Shown piece by piece: positions 25,116-33,702 of a stretch of DNA of 64,000 bases. Made by a program: the position numbers and the translations under genes. The DNA comes from Desulfitobacterium dichloroeliminans LMG P-21439 (GTDB taxonomy: Bacteria > Bacillota > Desulfitobacteriia > Desulfitobacteriales > Desulfitobacteriaceae), in the NCBI RefSeq assembly GCF_000243135.2, contig NC_019903.1, positions 720,001 through 784,000 of the forward strand. The letters are read 5' to 3'. A model generated the notes under the pieces. It made no database searches and was not told the DNA's origin. It saw nothing but the letters and a program-made list of their open reading frames with translations. Each line of letters starts with the position of its first letter. Positions within the stretch are counted from its first letter, which is position 1.

Positions 25116-27080
25116 ATGAAACAGAAAAACGACCTGGACAGGTGGATGCAAATGCATACCGATGCAACTATGCTGAAGGAATTGGAAACACTTGTTCGAG
25201 AGAGCTGGGAGAGGAGCCTAAACTATAAAGTTGATTATATTAATGCACTTCCAGAAGAAATTCCCCCGAAGGAATTTGCCAGAATCAAACAGGCAAATAA
25301 ACGGATTTGCATCTATACCAGCAGTATCATCTCTTTCCCACTAACAAAGATTCAAGTCCCTGAAAGTGGCGTATTGTTATTCGACAATACAGGCTGCCTA
25401 CTACAGATCTACGGTCAAGAAGTGTTCCGGGCCTGGGCAGAGGTAAATCAGATTAAAATTGGAACCCGTTGGACGGAACAGGCCATTGGGGCCAATGTTG
25501 TCTCATTGGGTATGCGCCTTGAAGGCACTGTAACATTGATTGGCTCAGAAAATTACTCTCGTTTTTTGACCAATGGAATCTTTGCTTATTCGCCTATTAA
25601 ACTCGAAAACGGTGAACTATTGGGAAGTGTAGTCTTGGCCGCACCCCTACGTACTCAAGTCACCTATCTTCGCCCCCTCTCCTTTATGGTCGCACGAGAA
25701 GTTGAGCTGCAAATGTTTTGGTTTAATATGATTGGCCTATACAGCAATGTAACAGAAAACATTGGTATAATATGCCTTGACCAGTCCACTGGCCAAAATC
25801 GTGTTTTAATTACTAATGATGAAACAATTAAACTTCTTGGCCTTGTCCAAAAGGATTATTTTTATGATAAGCTCGAGACAATTATTGATATGACTGAGGA
25901 AAATGAACAATTTTGGTCCATAGTCAATAATAAGACAAAAGTCCGAGATATGAGGATTTCCTTAATGGTTAAGGGCAGGAAGACCGAAGTTAGTCTCAGC
26001 ACATCGGCCTATAAGGAAACCATATTCCATATGAACGGCATATTTCTGTATATGCATTCCATCAAACACATCAAAAAGCTAGTTGCCCAATATGGCGGTA
26101 ACATAGCCCGATATGGATTCGAGGATATTATCGGCGAAAGTAAACCTATGCTGGATGTAGTCCACCAAGCCAAAAACGCTTCGCTCACAGACAGCAATAT
26201 CCTGCTTTTAGGCGAAAGCGGGGTCGGTAAAGATGTTTTGGCTCAAGCAATCCACAACAGTAGCAGGCGTAAAGGCAAACCTTTTGTTGCGATTAACTGT
26301 GCTGCATTTTCAAAAGAACTGATTTCCAGCGAATTGTTTGGTTATGAAGCTGGTGCTTTCACAGGGTCAAGAAAAGAAGGGCAAATGGGGAAATTTGAAC
26401 TCGCCAACCAAGGTACGCTGTTCCTTGATGAAATTGGGGACATGCCAATGGATCTGCAAGCTGTTTTGCTCCGGGTACTTGAGGAAGGTTGTTTCCGCAA
26501 GGTGGGTGGCAACACGATTGTCAATGTGAATGTGCGAATTATTGCAGCGTCCAATAAGAATCTTAAGGAAAAAGTCGCCAATGGTCAATTTCGGGGAGAT
26601 TTGTTTTATCGTCTCGGTGTCGTACGCATACTAATTCCCCCCTTGCGGCATCGCGGTAGTGATATGCGATTGTTTATAAATTTTTTTATTAAACAAATAT
26701 GTGCGCGGCTGAATAAACCAACGGTCACTCTCTCTAAAAACGCATTGGAGTTTTTGAACCAATACCCGTGGCCAGGTAATGTGCGCGAGCTTAGAAATCT
26801 CTTAGAAGGAATCATCAATACAACGGCCACGTCGGTAATCGATGACTCCGAAATCCGCCGCTATCTTGGTGATTTTGAGCAGCAAGCCCGAAATAGAGAA
26901 GATTATACTATAGCAAAGGAACGCATGCAGAGCGAAGACGAGTATATCTATGATGAGCGCAGAGAGTTTTCCTATGCCCTGAAACTATGCAATAACAATA
27001 AAACAAAGGCAGCCTCTTATTTGAACATGCCACTTAGTACTTTTTACCGGAGATTAAAAAAATATGGAATGTTTTGCTAG
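25116..27080 (+). CDS. Sigma-54-dependent transcriptional activator (AcoR/DhaR-like)
   Basis: 654 residues from ATG 25116 (GGAGGAG 11 nt upstream). The N-terminal third (about 1-330) is a GAF/PAS-type sensor as in AcoR. The AAA+ domain has Walker A GESGVGKD, the sigma-54 contact loop GAFTGSRKEG, Walker B LFLDEIGDMP and the YPWPGNVREL region. The C-terminal Fis-type helix-turn-helix is NNNKTKAASYLNMPLSTFYRRL. It stands directly upstream of a -24/-12 promoter and the CoA-ester operon and almost certainly controls it. The ligand is unknown, perhaps the acid substrate or its CoA ester. Confidence 0.93.
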   Translation: MKQKNDLDRWMQMHTDATMLKELETLVRESWERSLNYKVDYINALPEEIPPKEFARIKQANKRICIYTSSIISFPLTKIQVPESGVLLFDNTGCLLQIYGQEVFRAWAEVNQIKIGTRWTEQAIGANVVSLGMRLEGTVTLIGSENYSRFLTNGIFAYSPIKLENGELLGSVVLAAPLRTQVTYLRPLSFMVAREVELQMFWFNMIGLYSNVTENIGIICLDQSTGQNRVLITNDETIKLLGLVQKDYFYDKLETIIDMTEENEQFWSIVNNKTKVRDMRISLMVKGRKTEVSLSTSAYKETIFHMNGIFLYMHSIKHIKKLVAQYGGNIARYGFEDIIGESKPMLDVVHQAKNASLTDSNILLLGESGVGKDVLAQAIHNSSRRKGKPFVAINCAAFSKELISSELFGYEAGAFTGSRKEGQMGKFELANQGTLFLDEIGDMPMDLQAVLLRVLEEGCFRKVGGNTIVNVNVRIIAASNKNLKEKVANGQFRGDLFYRLGVVRILIPPLRHRGSDMRLFINFFIKQICARLNKPTVTLSKNALEFLNQYPWPGNVRELRNLLEGIINTTATSVIDDSEIRRYLGDFEQQARNREDYTIAKERMQSEDEYIYDERREFSYALKLCNNNKTKAASYLNMPLSTFYRRLKKYGMFC

Positions 27081-27104
27081 GGAAATATTCTCAATGGTTT
27101 GCTT

Positions 27105-27174
27105 TGACATGATATGACATGATATGAAGTGGTATGGCGTGACATGGCGCGGTATGACGCAATATGATAGGAAT
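27105..27174 (+). promoter_or_regulatory. Seven 10-bp tandem repeats, candidate enhancer of the activator
   Basis: Units TGACATGATA, TGACATGATA, TGAAGTGGTA, TGGCGTGACA, TGGCGCGGTA, TGACGCAATA, TGATAGGAAT follow each other without gaps. The period is close to one DNA helical turn, and the repeat lies about 190-250 bp upstream of the sigma-54 promoter, where an activator would bind. It could also be chance low-complexity DNA. Confidence 0.5.
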
Positions 27175-27238
27175 AGATTGATTTTGCTTTAGGGCATTAG
27201 CATATATGAAATAAATAAAAAGATTAATAATAAGACCC

Positions 27239-27298
27239 AAAAGGCCATTCTTCCCAGTATGAGTAACGACTCAGAACACTGTGAAGAGTGGCTTTTTT
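27239..27298 (+). terminator. Rho-independent terminator after the regulator
   Basis: AAAAGGCCATTCTT pairs with AAGAGTGGCTTTTTT. Nested inside are CAGT/ACTG and TGAGT-AACG-ACTCA. It ends in six T residues. It separates the activator gene from the sigma-54 operon. Confidence 0.8.
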
Positions 27299-27358
27299 GA
27301 TTGCTATTACCATGGGGATATTCCAATGAGGTTTTGTTGTCTTGAGCCAACAAGGACT

Positions 27359-27374
27359 TGGCATGAAAATTGCT
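27359..27374 (+). promoter_or_regulatory. Sigma-54 (-24/-12) promoter
   Basis: TGGCATGAAAATTGCT matches TGGCAcg-N4-TTGCw at every invariant position: GG at -24 and GC at -12 with 10 nt between. Transcription would start near 27384, about 50 nt before the first operon gene. TTGTTG/CAACAA (27334-27353) is a small inverted repeat just upstream. Confidence 0.9.
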
Positions 27375-27432
27375 TTATATATGTTGTAGACTTGCTTATT
27401 GCTTGGAAATAAGAGCAACAGGAGGTGGACAT

Positions 27433-28215
27433 ATGATTACCGTTGGTTTAGACAGTGGAAACCAAAATACTAGGGCAGTTGTCTTAAAAGATGGAAAAAT
27501 TATTGGGAGAGCATCAGGTATGACAGAATTTGATGCCAAATTGGCAGCTGAGAAAATATTTGGTATTGCGCTTGCCAGTGCAGGTGTACAAAGGGAGGAG
27601 ATAAGTGCAGTATGGGCAACCGGAGCGGGGAGAAACATGGTGGTTTTCGCCGATGGAAGGATCAATGAGGTGGGGTCAGCAGCCAGAGGTGCACGCTTCT
27701 TAAATCCTGATGCGAATCTAGTCATCGATTTAGGAGCGGAAGGTTGCCGAGCTATTCGGCTGACCCCGGACGGAAAGGTCAAAAATTATGAGGTTAATGA
27801 TAAATGCGCCTCAGGAGCTGGCACCTTTATCGAGGCTATGGCCCGTACCCTACAAATTAACATCGAAGAGATGGGGGCCTACTCCCTGCGTCATAGTAAA
27901 GAAGTACCTATGAACGCCCAGTGCGTGGTCTTTGCTGAGTCGGAGGTCATATCGCTTATTCATCAACAGGAGACTATAGAAGATATCGCTTATGGCATTC
28001 ACGTCGGTATCGCCAGTCGTGTGGTTTCCTTGATTCGTCGTGTGGGAGTCGTCGAGGGCATCCAATTGATTGGTGGCCCGGGGCACAATGAAGGCTTGGT
28101 ATATTGCATGCAGAGGGAGTTGGGTAAGGAGGTTTTTGTCTCCGAAGAAACAGACTATATAAGTAGCATTGGTGCTGCATCCTACGCGACTGAGTATGAA
28201 CAAAAGGAGGTGTAG
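27433..28215 (+). CDS. ASKHA ATPase, radical dehydratase/reductase activator subunit (BcrD/BzdP-like)
   Basis: 260 residues from ATG 27433 behind GGAGGTGG. Actin-like fold: phosphate-1 GLDSGNQNTRAVVL, DLGAEGCRAI, and adenosine region IGGPGHNEG. Two cysteines expected to hold the bridging [4Fe-4S] cluster are in NDKCASGAGTF and NAQCVVFAESE. Such proteins hydrolyse ATP to push a low-potential electron into 2-hydroxyacyl-CoA dehydratases or class I benzoyl-CoA reductases. A second, different ATPase gene follows after 2 nt, which favours a heteromeric, Bcr/Bzd-type activator. Confidence 0.9.
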   Translation: MITVGLDSGNQNTRAVVLKDGKIIGRASGMTEFDAKLAAEKIFGIALASAGVQREEISAVWATGAGRNMVVFADGRINEVGSAARGARFLNPDANLVIDLGAEGCRAIRLTPDGKVKNYEVNDKCASGAGTFIEAMARTLQINIEEMGAYSLRHSKEVPMNAQCVVFAESEVISLIHQQETIEDIAYGIHVGIASRVVSLIRRVGVVEGIQLIGGPGHNEGLVYCMQRELGKEVFVSEETDYISSIGAASYATEYEQKEV

Positions 28216-28217
28216 TA

Positions 28218-29126
28218 ATGAACAAGGTAAAAAACAGCGATTATTGGAGGTGGCAAGAATCTAGCTGGAAAAACCCTGAAATTCCCGACTGGCATGGTTG
28301 TTTGATTACCGCCGGGGTGGATATCGGCTCCACCAGTACTCAGGCGGTCATCATGGCCGACGGTCAGATGTATGCATACTCAAATATCCGTACCGGGTCA
28401 AATAGTCCGGACTCTGCGATTCAGGCCATTGATTGGGCTATGGAGGGAACAGGATTGACCTTGGAGGACCTGCATTATACCGTAGGTACCGGGTATGGGC
28501 GAGTAAACGTTCCCTTTGCCACCAAAACCGTCACGGAGATAACCTGTCATGCCCGGGGGGCTAATTATATATACGGCCCCACTCTCCGCACTCTGTTGGA
28601 TATGGGTGGACAGGACTGCAAGGCTATTCATTGTGACGAAAAGGGTATGGTCACTTCCTTTATGATGAACGACAAATGCGCGGCTGGAACGGGGCGGGGC
28701 ATGGAGGTCATTGCTAATTTACTCTCTGTACACGTGGAGGATATCGGCGAGATGTCCTTCATGATTGATGAAGAACCGGCGCCAGTTTCCAGTGTATGTG
28801 TGATTTTTGCCAAGACAGAGGCCACAAATCTTATGCGTGCAGGCTGGACGAGAGAAAAGGTTCTGGCTGCCTACTGCCATGCTATGGCCTTGCGGGTAGT
28901 GCGGCTGCTGGAACACAATGGAGTTGAAAAAGAGTTTGCTATTACCGGCGGCATTGCCAAAAATATCGGAGTCACTCGCAGGATCGAAAGACTGTTGGGA
29001 TTGGAGGCCCTTAGGCCCTCATTCGATACTCAGATTGCCGGTGCACTGGGTGGAGCGCTCATCGCAAAAGAACTCCAGGAGAAAAAGAAGTTAAATGAGA
29101 TGATTCGTTTGGAGAGGACGTCATGA
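28218..29126 (+). CDS. ASKHA ATPase, second activator subunit (BcrA/BzdQ-like)
   Basis: 302 residues, ATG 28218 after AAAGGAGGTG. About 30 extra N-terminal residues precede the phosphate loop GVDIGSTSTQAVIM. The cluster cysteines are in NDKCAAGTGRGMEV and SSVCVIFAKTEA, and ITGGIAKNIGV lies in the nucleotide site. Size and order match BzdQ after BzdP. Probably forms a dimer with the preceding protein around one [4Fe-4S] cluster. Overlaps the next gene by 4 nt (ATGA). Confidence 0.9.
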   Translation: MNKVKNSDYWRWQESSWKNPEIPDWHGCLITAGVDIGSTSTQAVIMADGQMYAYSNIRTGSNSPDSAIQAIDWAMEGTGLTLEDLHYTVGTGYGRVNVPFATKTVTEITCHARGANYIYGPTLRTLLDMGGQDCKAIHCDEKGMVTSFMMNDKCAAGTGRGMEVIANLLSVHVEDIGEMSFMIDEEPAPVSSVCVIFAKTEATNLMRAGWTREKVLAAYCHAMALRVVRLLEHNGVEKEFAITGGIAKNIGVTRRIERLLGLEALRPSFDTQIAGALGGALIAKELQEKKKLNEMIRLERTS

Positions 29127-29407
29127 TAGCCAATTATGGTTTTAATGACGGTTCCGGAGAATATTACCTTACGATTGATACGGCCAAATGCAAAACTTGC
29201 CAAGTAAGAGGATGCATTGATGGGTGCCATGCTAAAGTATTCGAAATGGAGATCGATGATTGGGACGATGAAGTTGCGGTAGTTAAGAGGGATACATGCA
29301 ATCGGCTTAAATCCATCTGTACCGAGTGCAAGCCCTTACGTAACTATTCGGATTTGCTTCCCTGTGAAAAGGTCTGTGATTTAAGGGCCATTAGACATTT
29401 CTGGTAA
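29123..29407 (+). CDS. Small Cys-rich ferredoxin-like protein
   Basis: 94 residues with CKTCQVRGCIDGC early and CNRLKSICTECK...LPCEKVC late. This is eight or more cysteines arranged as two altered [4Fe-4S] binding sets. It probably carries electrons from a reductase to the ATP-dependent activator encoded just upstream. It is not a standard 2[4Fe-4S] ferredoxin (spacing differs), and no named family is assigned. Confidence 0.75.
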   Translation: MIANYGFNDGSGEYYLTIDTAKCKTCQVRGCIDGCHAKVFEMEIDDWDDEVAVVKRDTCNRLKSICTECKPLRNYSDLLPCEKVCDLRAIRHFW

Positions 29408-29438
29408 TAGATTATTTGTCGAAAGGTAGGGGCTTATT

Positions 29439-30227
29439 ATGTGTATGGAAATGGAATACAAATGCATTCAATGTGAGGTCGATAATCGTGTCGCCAAAAT
29501 CACAATGAATGTTCCGGAAAAAATGAATGCGCTGGATGCTCGGATGTCCGAGGAATTGGTAGCCATTATGGACGTAATAGAACATGACGATAATGTCAAG
29601 GCAGTTATTTTGACCGGTGTCGGCAAAGCATTTTGCGCAGGTGGCGATGTTACCATCTTCCCGAAGCTGACCTTGGAGCAAAGCATCCATGCTGTCCGGG
29701 AAGAAGGACGTTCTTTAGTTGCAGCTTTTACAAAATTGCCAAAACCAATTATCGCTGCCGTGAATGGCTATGCGGTTGGTGCTGGGTTGTCCTTGGCTTT
29801 GCTAAGTGATATCGTCATATCTTCTGAGAAAGCTTACTTTGGTGCAGCTTTTGTTAATATTGGGCTTATTCCTGATGTTGGCCAACTCTATTTTCTCCCG
29901 CGGCTGATTGGAATGCAAAAAGCCAAAGAGCTTGTCTTTACCGGCCGAAACATTGACGCTCAAGAGGCTTACGAGATGGGTTTGGTCAACAAAGTTGTCG
30001 AGCAGGACAAATTTGAAGAAGCTGTGAATAAGATGGGTCAACTTTTGGCGAGTAAGCCTGCACTTTCCATGGCCTCAAGTAAAGCGTTGCTGCATCAAAG
30101 CCTTGATATGGGCGTGGATGAACTCATTGAAATCGAAGGTATGACACAGGGAGTATGTATGCAATCAGAGGACTGTAAAGAAGGTATAAGTGCTTTTATG
30201 AACAAACGTAAACCTAATTTTAAATAA
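29439..30227 (+). CDS. Enoyl-CoA hydratase/isomerase family protein
   Basis: 262 residues. Crotonase fold: oxyanion-hole segments VGKAFCAGGDVTIF and AVNGYAVGAGLSLALLSD. The active-site stretch FVNIGLIPDVGQLYFLPRL resembles PaaG-like isomerases (IGLxPD) more than classical hydratases, and the usual first catalytic Glu is not seen. It may therefore move a double bond rather than add water. It lies between the activator genes and the first dehydratase pair. Confidence 0.88.
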   Translation: MCMEMEYKCIQCEVDNRVAKITMNVPEKMNALDARMSEELVAIMDVIEHDDNVKAVILTGVGKAFCAGGDVTIFPKLTLEQSIHAVREEGRSLVAAFTKLPKPIIAAVNGYAVGAGLSLALLSDIVISSEKAYFGAAFVNIGLIPDVGQLYFLPRLIGMQKAKELVFTGRNIDAQEAYEMGLVNKVVEQDKFEEAVNKMGQLLASKPALSMASSKALLHQSLDMGVDELIEIEGMTQGVCMQSEDCKEGISAFMNKRKPNFK

Positions 30228-30244
30228 TAACAAAGGAGAAGAAG

Positions 30245-31390
30245 ATGAGCAAAGAAAATACATTAGTCGATGGAATTGGCATAAATAATCCATACATTGA
30301 GGCCTGGAAGCAGGAAGGGAAAAAAGTCATAGGCACAATCTGCTGTTATGTGCCGGAGGAGATCCTCCACGCTGCTGGCCTGCTTCCGATTCGTGTCCGG
30401 GCCACAGGCTGTACCGATAACAGTAACGCAGAAGCCTGGATGTCTCCTTTCAGTTGCAGCTATGCCCGCTCCTGTTTAGAGTTTCTGATGAATGGCACCT
30501 ATGATTATCTCGACGGTTTAGTAGCTACCGACGGGTGTCTGATGGCCGGACGGATTTATGACAACTGGAAATACGCTGGCAAGGAAAAGATGAGTGGGAA
30601 GGATTATTTTCTAAGAATGATCGGCGCCCCACGGTTGATTAAAGATATTACCCTGCCTTTTTATATTGAGGAACTCACTGAACTTAAAAAAGGAATTGAA
30701 GAATTTACAGGCACGGTTATTACCGACGAAAAACTGCAGGAATCCATTGCCTTGTACAATGAAACTCGCCGGCTGATTAGAGAACTATATGACCTGCGCA
30801 AGAGTGATAACCCGGTCATCAGCGGCAGAGAAGCGCTAAACATAACCCTAGCCGCCATGTCCATGCCCAAAGAAGATTACAATCCAATGTTGAAAGATTT
30901 TCTTGCGGAGGCAGGGAAGAGGGAACCTCTTAAAGAGTCCCGTGCCCGCCTAATGATCATAGGCAGTGCTCTGGATGATCCGGAATACCTGAAGGTCATT
31001 GAAGACAAGGGTGGGCTGATCGTGGCTGATACCACATGCTACGGGAGCAGATATCTTTGGGAGCCCGTCGAGATGGATGGCGATGCCCTGACATCCCTAG
31101 CCAAAGCATATCTGAGCCGGCCGACCTGCCCGCGGATGTGCAATTTGCATAATGAGATTCATGATTTCATGTTGCAAATGGCAAAAGACTTCCGCATTGA
31201 CGGGATTGTGTATACGAGAATGAAGTATTGCGAGATTTGGGGTGGGGAAAATGTCTTCTTTGAAGAGAAGATTAAAGAAGCAAATATTCCATTGCTCACC
31301 GTAGAACGTGAGGAAATCTTGACTAACGCAGGACAGTTGGCTGTTAGAGCGGAGGCATTTATTGAGATGATTGAGGGAGGGAAAATGTAA
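30245..31390 (+). CDS. BcrC/HgdA-family subunit alpha 1 (2-hydroxyacyl-CoA dehydratase / benzoyl-CoA reductase type)
   Basis: 381 residues, ATG 30245 after AAAGGAGAAG. Family marks: TICCYVPEEILHAAGLLPIR, SPFSCSYARSCLEFL, YLDGLVATDGC and RIYDNWKY, with cysteines for a [4Fe-4S] or double-cubane cluster. The length fits BcrC/BzdN or HgdA. Stop and the next start overlap (TAATG). A second, nearly identical copy is at 33703-34854. Whether the substrate is an aromatic acyl-CoA or a 2-hydroxyacyl-CoA cannot be told from sequence alone. Confidence 0.88.
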   Translation: MSKENTLVDGIGINNPYIEAWKQEGKKVIGTICCYVPEEILHAAGLLPIRVRATGCTDNSNAEAWMSPFSCSYARSCLEFLMNGTYDYLDGLVATDGCLMAGRIYDNWKYAGKEKMSGKDYFLRMIGAPRLIKDITLPFYIEELTELKKGIEEFTGTVITDEKLQESIALYNETRRLIRELYDLRKSDNPVISGREALNITLAAMSMPKEDYNPMLKDFLAEAGKREPLKESRARLMIIGSALDDPEYLKVIEDKGGLIVADTTCYGSRYLWEPVEMDGDALTSLAKAYLSRPTCPRMCNLHNEIHDFMLQMAKDFRIDGIVYTRMKYCEIWGGENVFFEEKIKEANIPLLTVEREEILTNAGQLAVRAEAFIEMIEGGKM

Positions 31391-32676
31391 TGAGCGAAAA
31401 TAAGGAAAATTTCAATCTTATACAAAATATTGCAGATACTGTGGATTCAATTTCTAATTATATGCAACAAAAGGCTCCTAATATGATGTGGACAGTTGAT
31501 ATTCAGCAAGCTTACTGGAAAAGTGTGGCTGAAGCTAAAGCGAATGGCAAAAAAGTTATTTATGGCGGAGCCTGTGCGCCTGTAGAATTGTTCTATGCCT
31601 TCGACACTGTACCCTTTCTCTTGGATATGATTCCCACACGTATTGCTTCCCAGCCCGAACTGGCTGGAAAATACATCGATATTGCTGAGAAGCATGTATG
31701 TTCCAGTATGTGTGCCATTGATAAAGTTGATCTCGGCGCGATTCTATCCGGTGATATGCCCGAGAAGCCAGATGCTTTTGTCTATACTTCTGTACCCTGT
31801 GACTCATCAAGGGTGGCCTATCCTTACATCGCTGAACATCTTGGGGTTCCCAGCTATTGCATGGATGTTCCATATCGCAAAGATGAGAGAAGCTATCGGT
31901 ATATGGCCGAGCAATACAAAGAAATCGTGGTCTTTTTAGAGCGCATAACTGGGAAAAAGCTGGATTGGGATAAGTTTGCTGAAGTCATGGAGATCTCCAA
32001 CAAAACCAATATCTTAATGAAGAAAATCGCCGATTTACGCAAAAATACCCCCTGTCCTCTCCCAGGTAAACTGCTTGTCTTAAACGAAATGATTCCGACA
32101 ATGGTTGGATCCCCTGACATGCTTAAGTACTTAGAGGCTCAATATGCCCTGGGCAAATACATGGTTGCTAAAGGACTGGGCGCGGTTAAAGAAGAGAAGT
32201 TCAGGGTTACCTGGCTGCAAAACATGCTCTGGTCTAATACTGGTATTTTGGACTGGATGGAGAAGAAATATGGCGCTGTTCTAGTCATGGACGGTTTCGG
32301 CTATCAAGAGACGGCATTGTTCAAGGATTACTATGATCAAGAAGATGTGTTCATAACCCTAGCTAAGAAAGGCTTGGCTTTGCCGATGATCCATGGCGCC
32401 GCTGGACCCGTCGAAGACTATGTTAACATGGTCGACAACATTATAGAGGAGTATAACATAAATGTGTCAATGTTTGTCGGGCATGTTGGCTGTAAGCATA
32501 CTTGGGCGGCAGGGAAGATCATCGCTGATATGGTTCAGGAGAAATATGGAATGCCGACCTTGAACTTGGATGTGGATGCCATAGATGGCCGCTATAAGAA
32601 GACCGAAGAGATCAAAGCTATCATTGAAGAATACATGGATACTCTTATTGAAAACCAAGGAAAAAAAGGCAACTAA
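31390..32676 (+). CDS. BcrB/HgdB-family subunit beta 1
   Basis: 428 residues. GGACAPVELFYAFDTVPFLLD opens the fold. Likely cluster cysteines are in HVCSSMCAIDK, SVPCDSSRVA and HVGCKHTWAAGK. It pairs with alpha 1, whose stop it overlaps. It is clearly related to, but well diverged from, beta 2 (34855-36123), so the two pairs may act on different substrates. Confidence 0.88.
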   Translation: MSENKENFNLIQNIADTVDSISNYMQQKAPNMMWTVDIQQAYWKSVAEAKANGKKVIYGGACAPVELFYAFDTVPFLLDMIPTRIASQPELAGKYIDIAEKHVCSSMCAIDKVDLGAILSGDMPEKPDAFVYTSVPCDSSRVAYPYIAEHLGVPSYCMDVPYRKDERSYRYMAEQYKEIVVFLERITGKKLDWDKFAEVMEISNKTNILMKKIADLRKNTPCPLPGKLLVLNEMIPTMVGSPDMLKYLEAQYALGKYMVAKGLGAVKEEKFRVTWLQNMLWSNTGILDWMEKKYGAVLVMDGFGYQETALFKDYYDQEDVFITLAKKGLALPMIHGAAGPVEDYVNMVDNIIEEYNINVSMFVGHVGCKHTWAAGKIIADMVQEKYGMPTLNLDVDAIDGRYKKTEEIKAIIEEYMDTLIENQGKKGN

Positions 32677-32737
32677 CACGAACGAGGATGCCCCGATACT
32701 ATAATCTAACGACTGGCTTGAGCCAATGGAAAGTGAG

Positions 32738-33511
32738 ATGATCCTAATGCAAGCGATAAAAACTATTGCCATTACCGGCAAAGGAGGTACAGGGAAAACG
32801 GCGATCGCCACCCTTTTAATAAAGCAACTAGCAGAACGGTTTGATAAAGTTCTCGCTATTGATGCGGATTCCGCCATGAGCCTTCCTTATACCTTAGGAA
32901 TCAAAGTCGAAAAAACAGTTAGTGATATCCGCAAGGAACTCATTGGCTCTCAACAAGCAAAAAAAATGCTCTTGGAAAGCGGCCCTACGAAAACAGTTAT
33001 GCGCAAAATTCTGTCCCATGGAGAAGGGTTTGATTTGCTGGCAATGGGACGGCCCGAAGAACCTGGGTGCTTTTGCGCGGTCAATGACCTGTTGCGTTAC
33101 GGAATAGATACACTAATTTCTGATTATGATATCGCGGTTATAGATGGCGAGGCCGGACCGGAACAATTGAACCGTAGAGTGCTCAAAAGTATCGATGTCT
33201 TGCTGGTTGTTGCCGATATGTCCCTGAGAAGTCTTGAAACCGCCGCAAGTATCATCAAGGTAGCCGAGGGCTACGACAGTGAAGTTCGTGTCAAAAAAGC
33301 GGGTCTTGTTCTCAATCGGGTTCGGGAAGACAAACCGGCACAGGAAATGCTTGATAAGATCGGGTTAGAAGTTTTTGGCTGGCTTCCTGAAGATAAATCC
33401 ATTAACGAATTTGACCGCGCGGGAAGGTCTTTGCTGGAACTCGCTCCAGATTCCCCCTGTCCCAGAGCTGTTCGCACGATCCTTGAGAAGATTCTTTCAG
33501 AAAGCATGTAA
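32738..33511 (+). CDS. CooC-like MinD/ParA-type metal-insertion ATPase
   Basis: About 257 residues; start uncertain (ATG at 32726, 32738 or 32747). Deviant Walker A GKGGTGKTAIAT, switch DADSAMSLPYTLG, the CooC-type CxC in EEPGCFCAVNDLLR, Walker B VIDGEAGPEQL and LNRVREDKP. CooC family ATPases deliver nickel to CO dehydrogenase. No nickel enzyme is in the window, and here the gene is inserted between two dehydratase/reductase pairs. Confidence 0.88.
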   Translation: MILMQAIKTIAITGKGGTGKTAIATLLIKQLAERFDKVLAIDADSAMSLPYTLGIKVEKTVSDIRKELIGSQQAKKMLLESGPTKTVMRKILSHGEGFDLLAMGRPEEPGCFCAVNDLLRYGIDTLISDYDIAVIDGEAGPEQLNRRVLKSIDVLLVVADMSLRSLETAASIIKVAEGYDSEVRVKKAGLVLNRVREDKPAQEMLDKIGLEVFGWLPEDKSINEFDRAGRSLLELAPDSPCPRAVRTILEKILSESM

Positions 33512-33578
33512 AGAATTAGACAAAAGTCTCACAATCATCTGCATCATTTGAGACCACAATTGCTAATGCGGGAATGTC

Positions 33579-33683
33579 ATGTCGAGAGATGAAGTCTCTA
33601 TGGCTATAGTCTATACAAATGAAAGTGATAACGACCCCATGGATGACGAAGTAAGAAGGGCAAGTGACCAAGTGTTTAAATAA
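33579..33683 (+). other. Short ORF between cooC-like gene and alpha 2
   Basis: ATG 33579 to TAA 33683 would encode 34 residues (acidic, ends RRASDQVFK). No convincing ribosome site or family. It may be the remnant of a gene removed when the second pair arose. The rest of 33512-33702 has nothing recognisable. Confidence 0.25.
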
Positions 33684-33702
33684 TGAGTCAAAGGAGAAGA
33701 TG

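Noticed and set aside
27433-29126. The two ASKHA genes as one homodimeric activator gene duplicated without meaning
   Set aside because: They differ in length, N-terminus and sequence throughout, and they follow the gene order of heteromeric Bcr/Bzd-type activators, so they are treated as distinct subunits.
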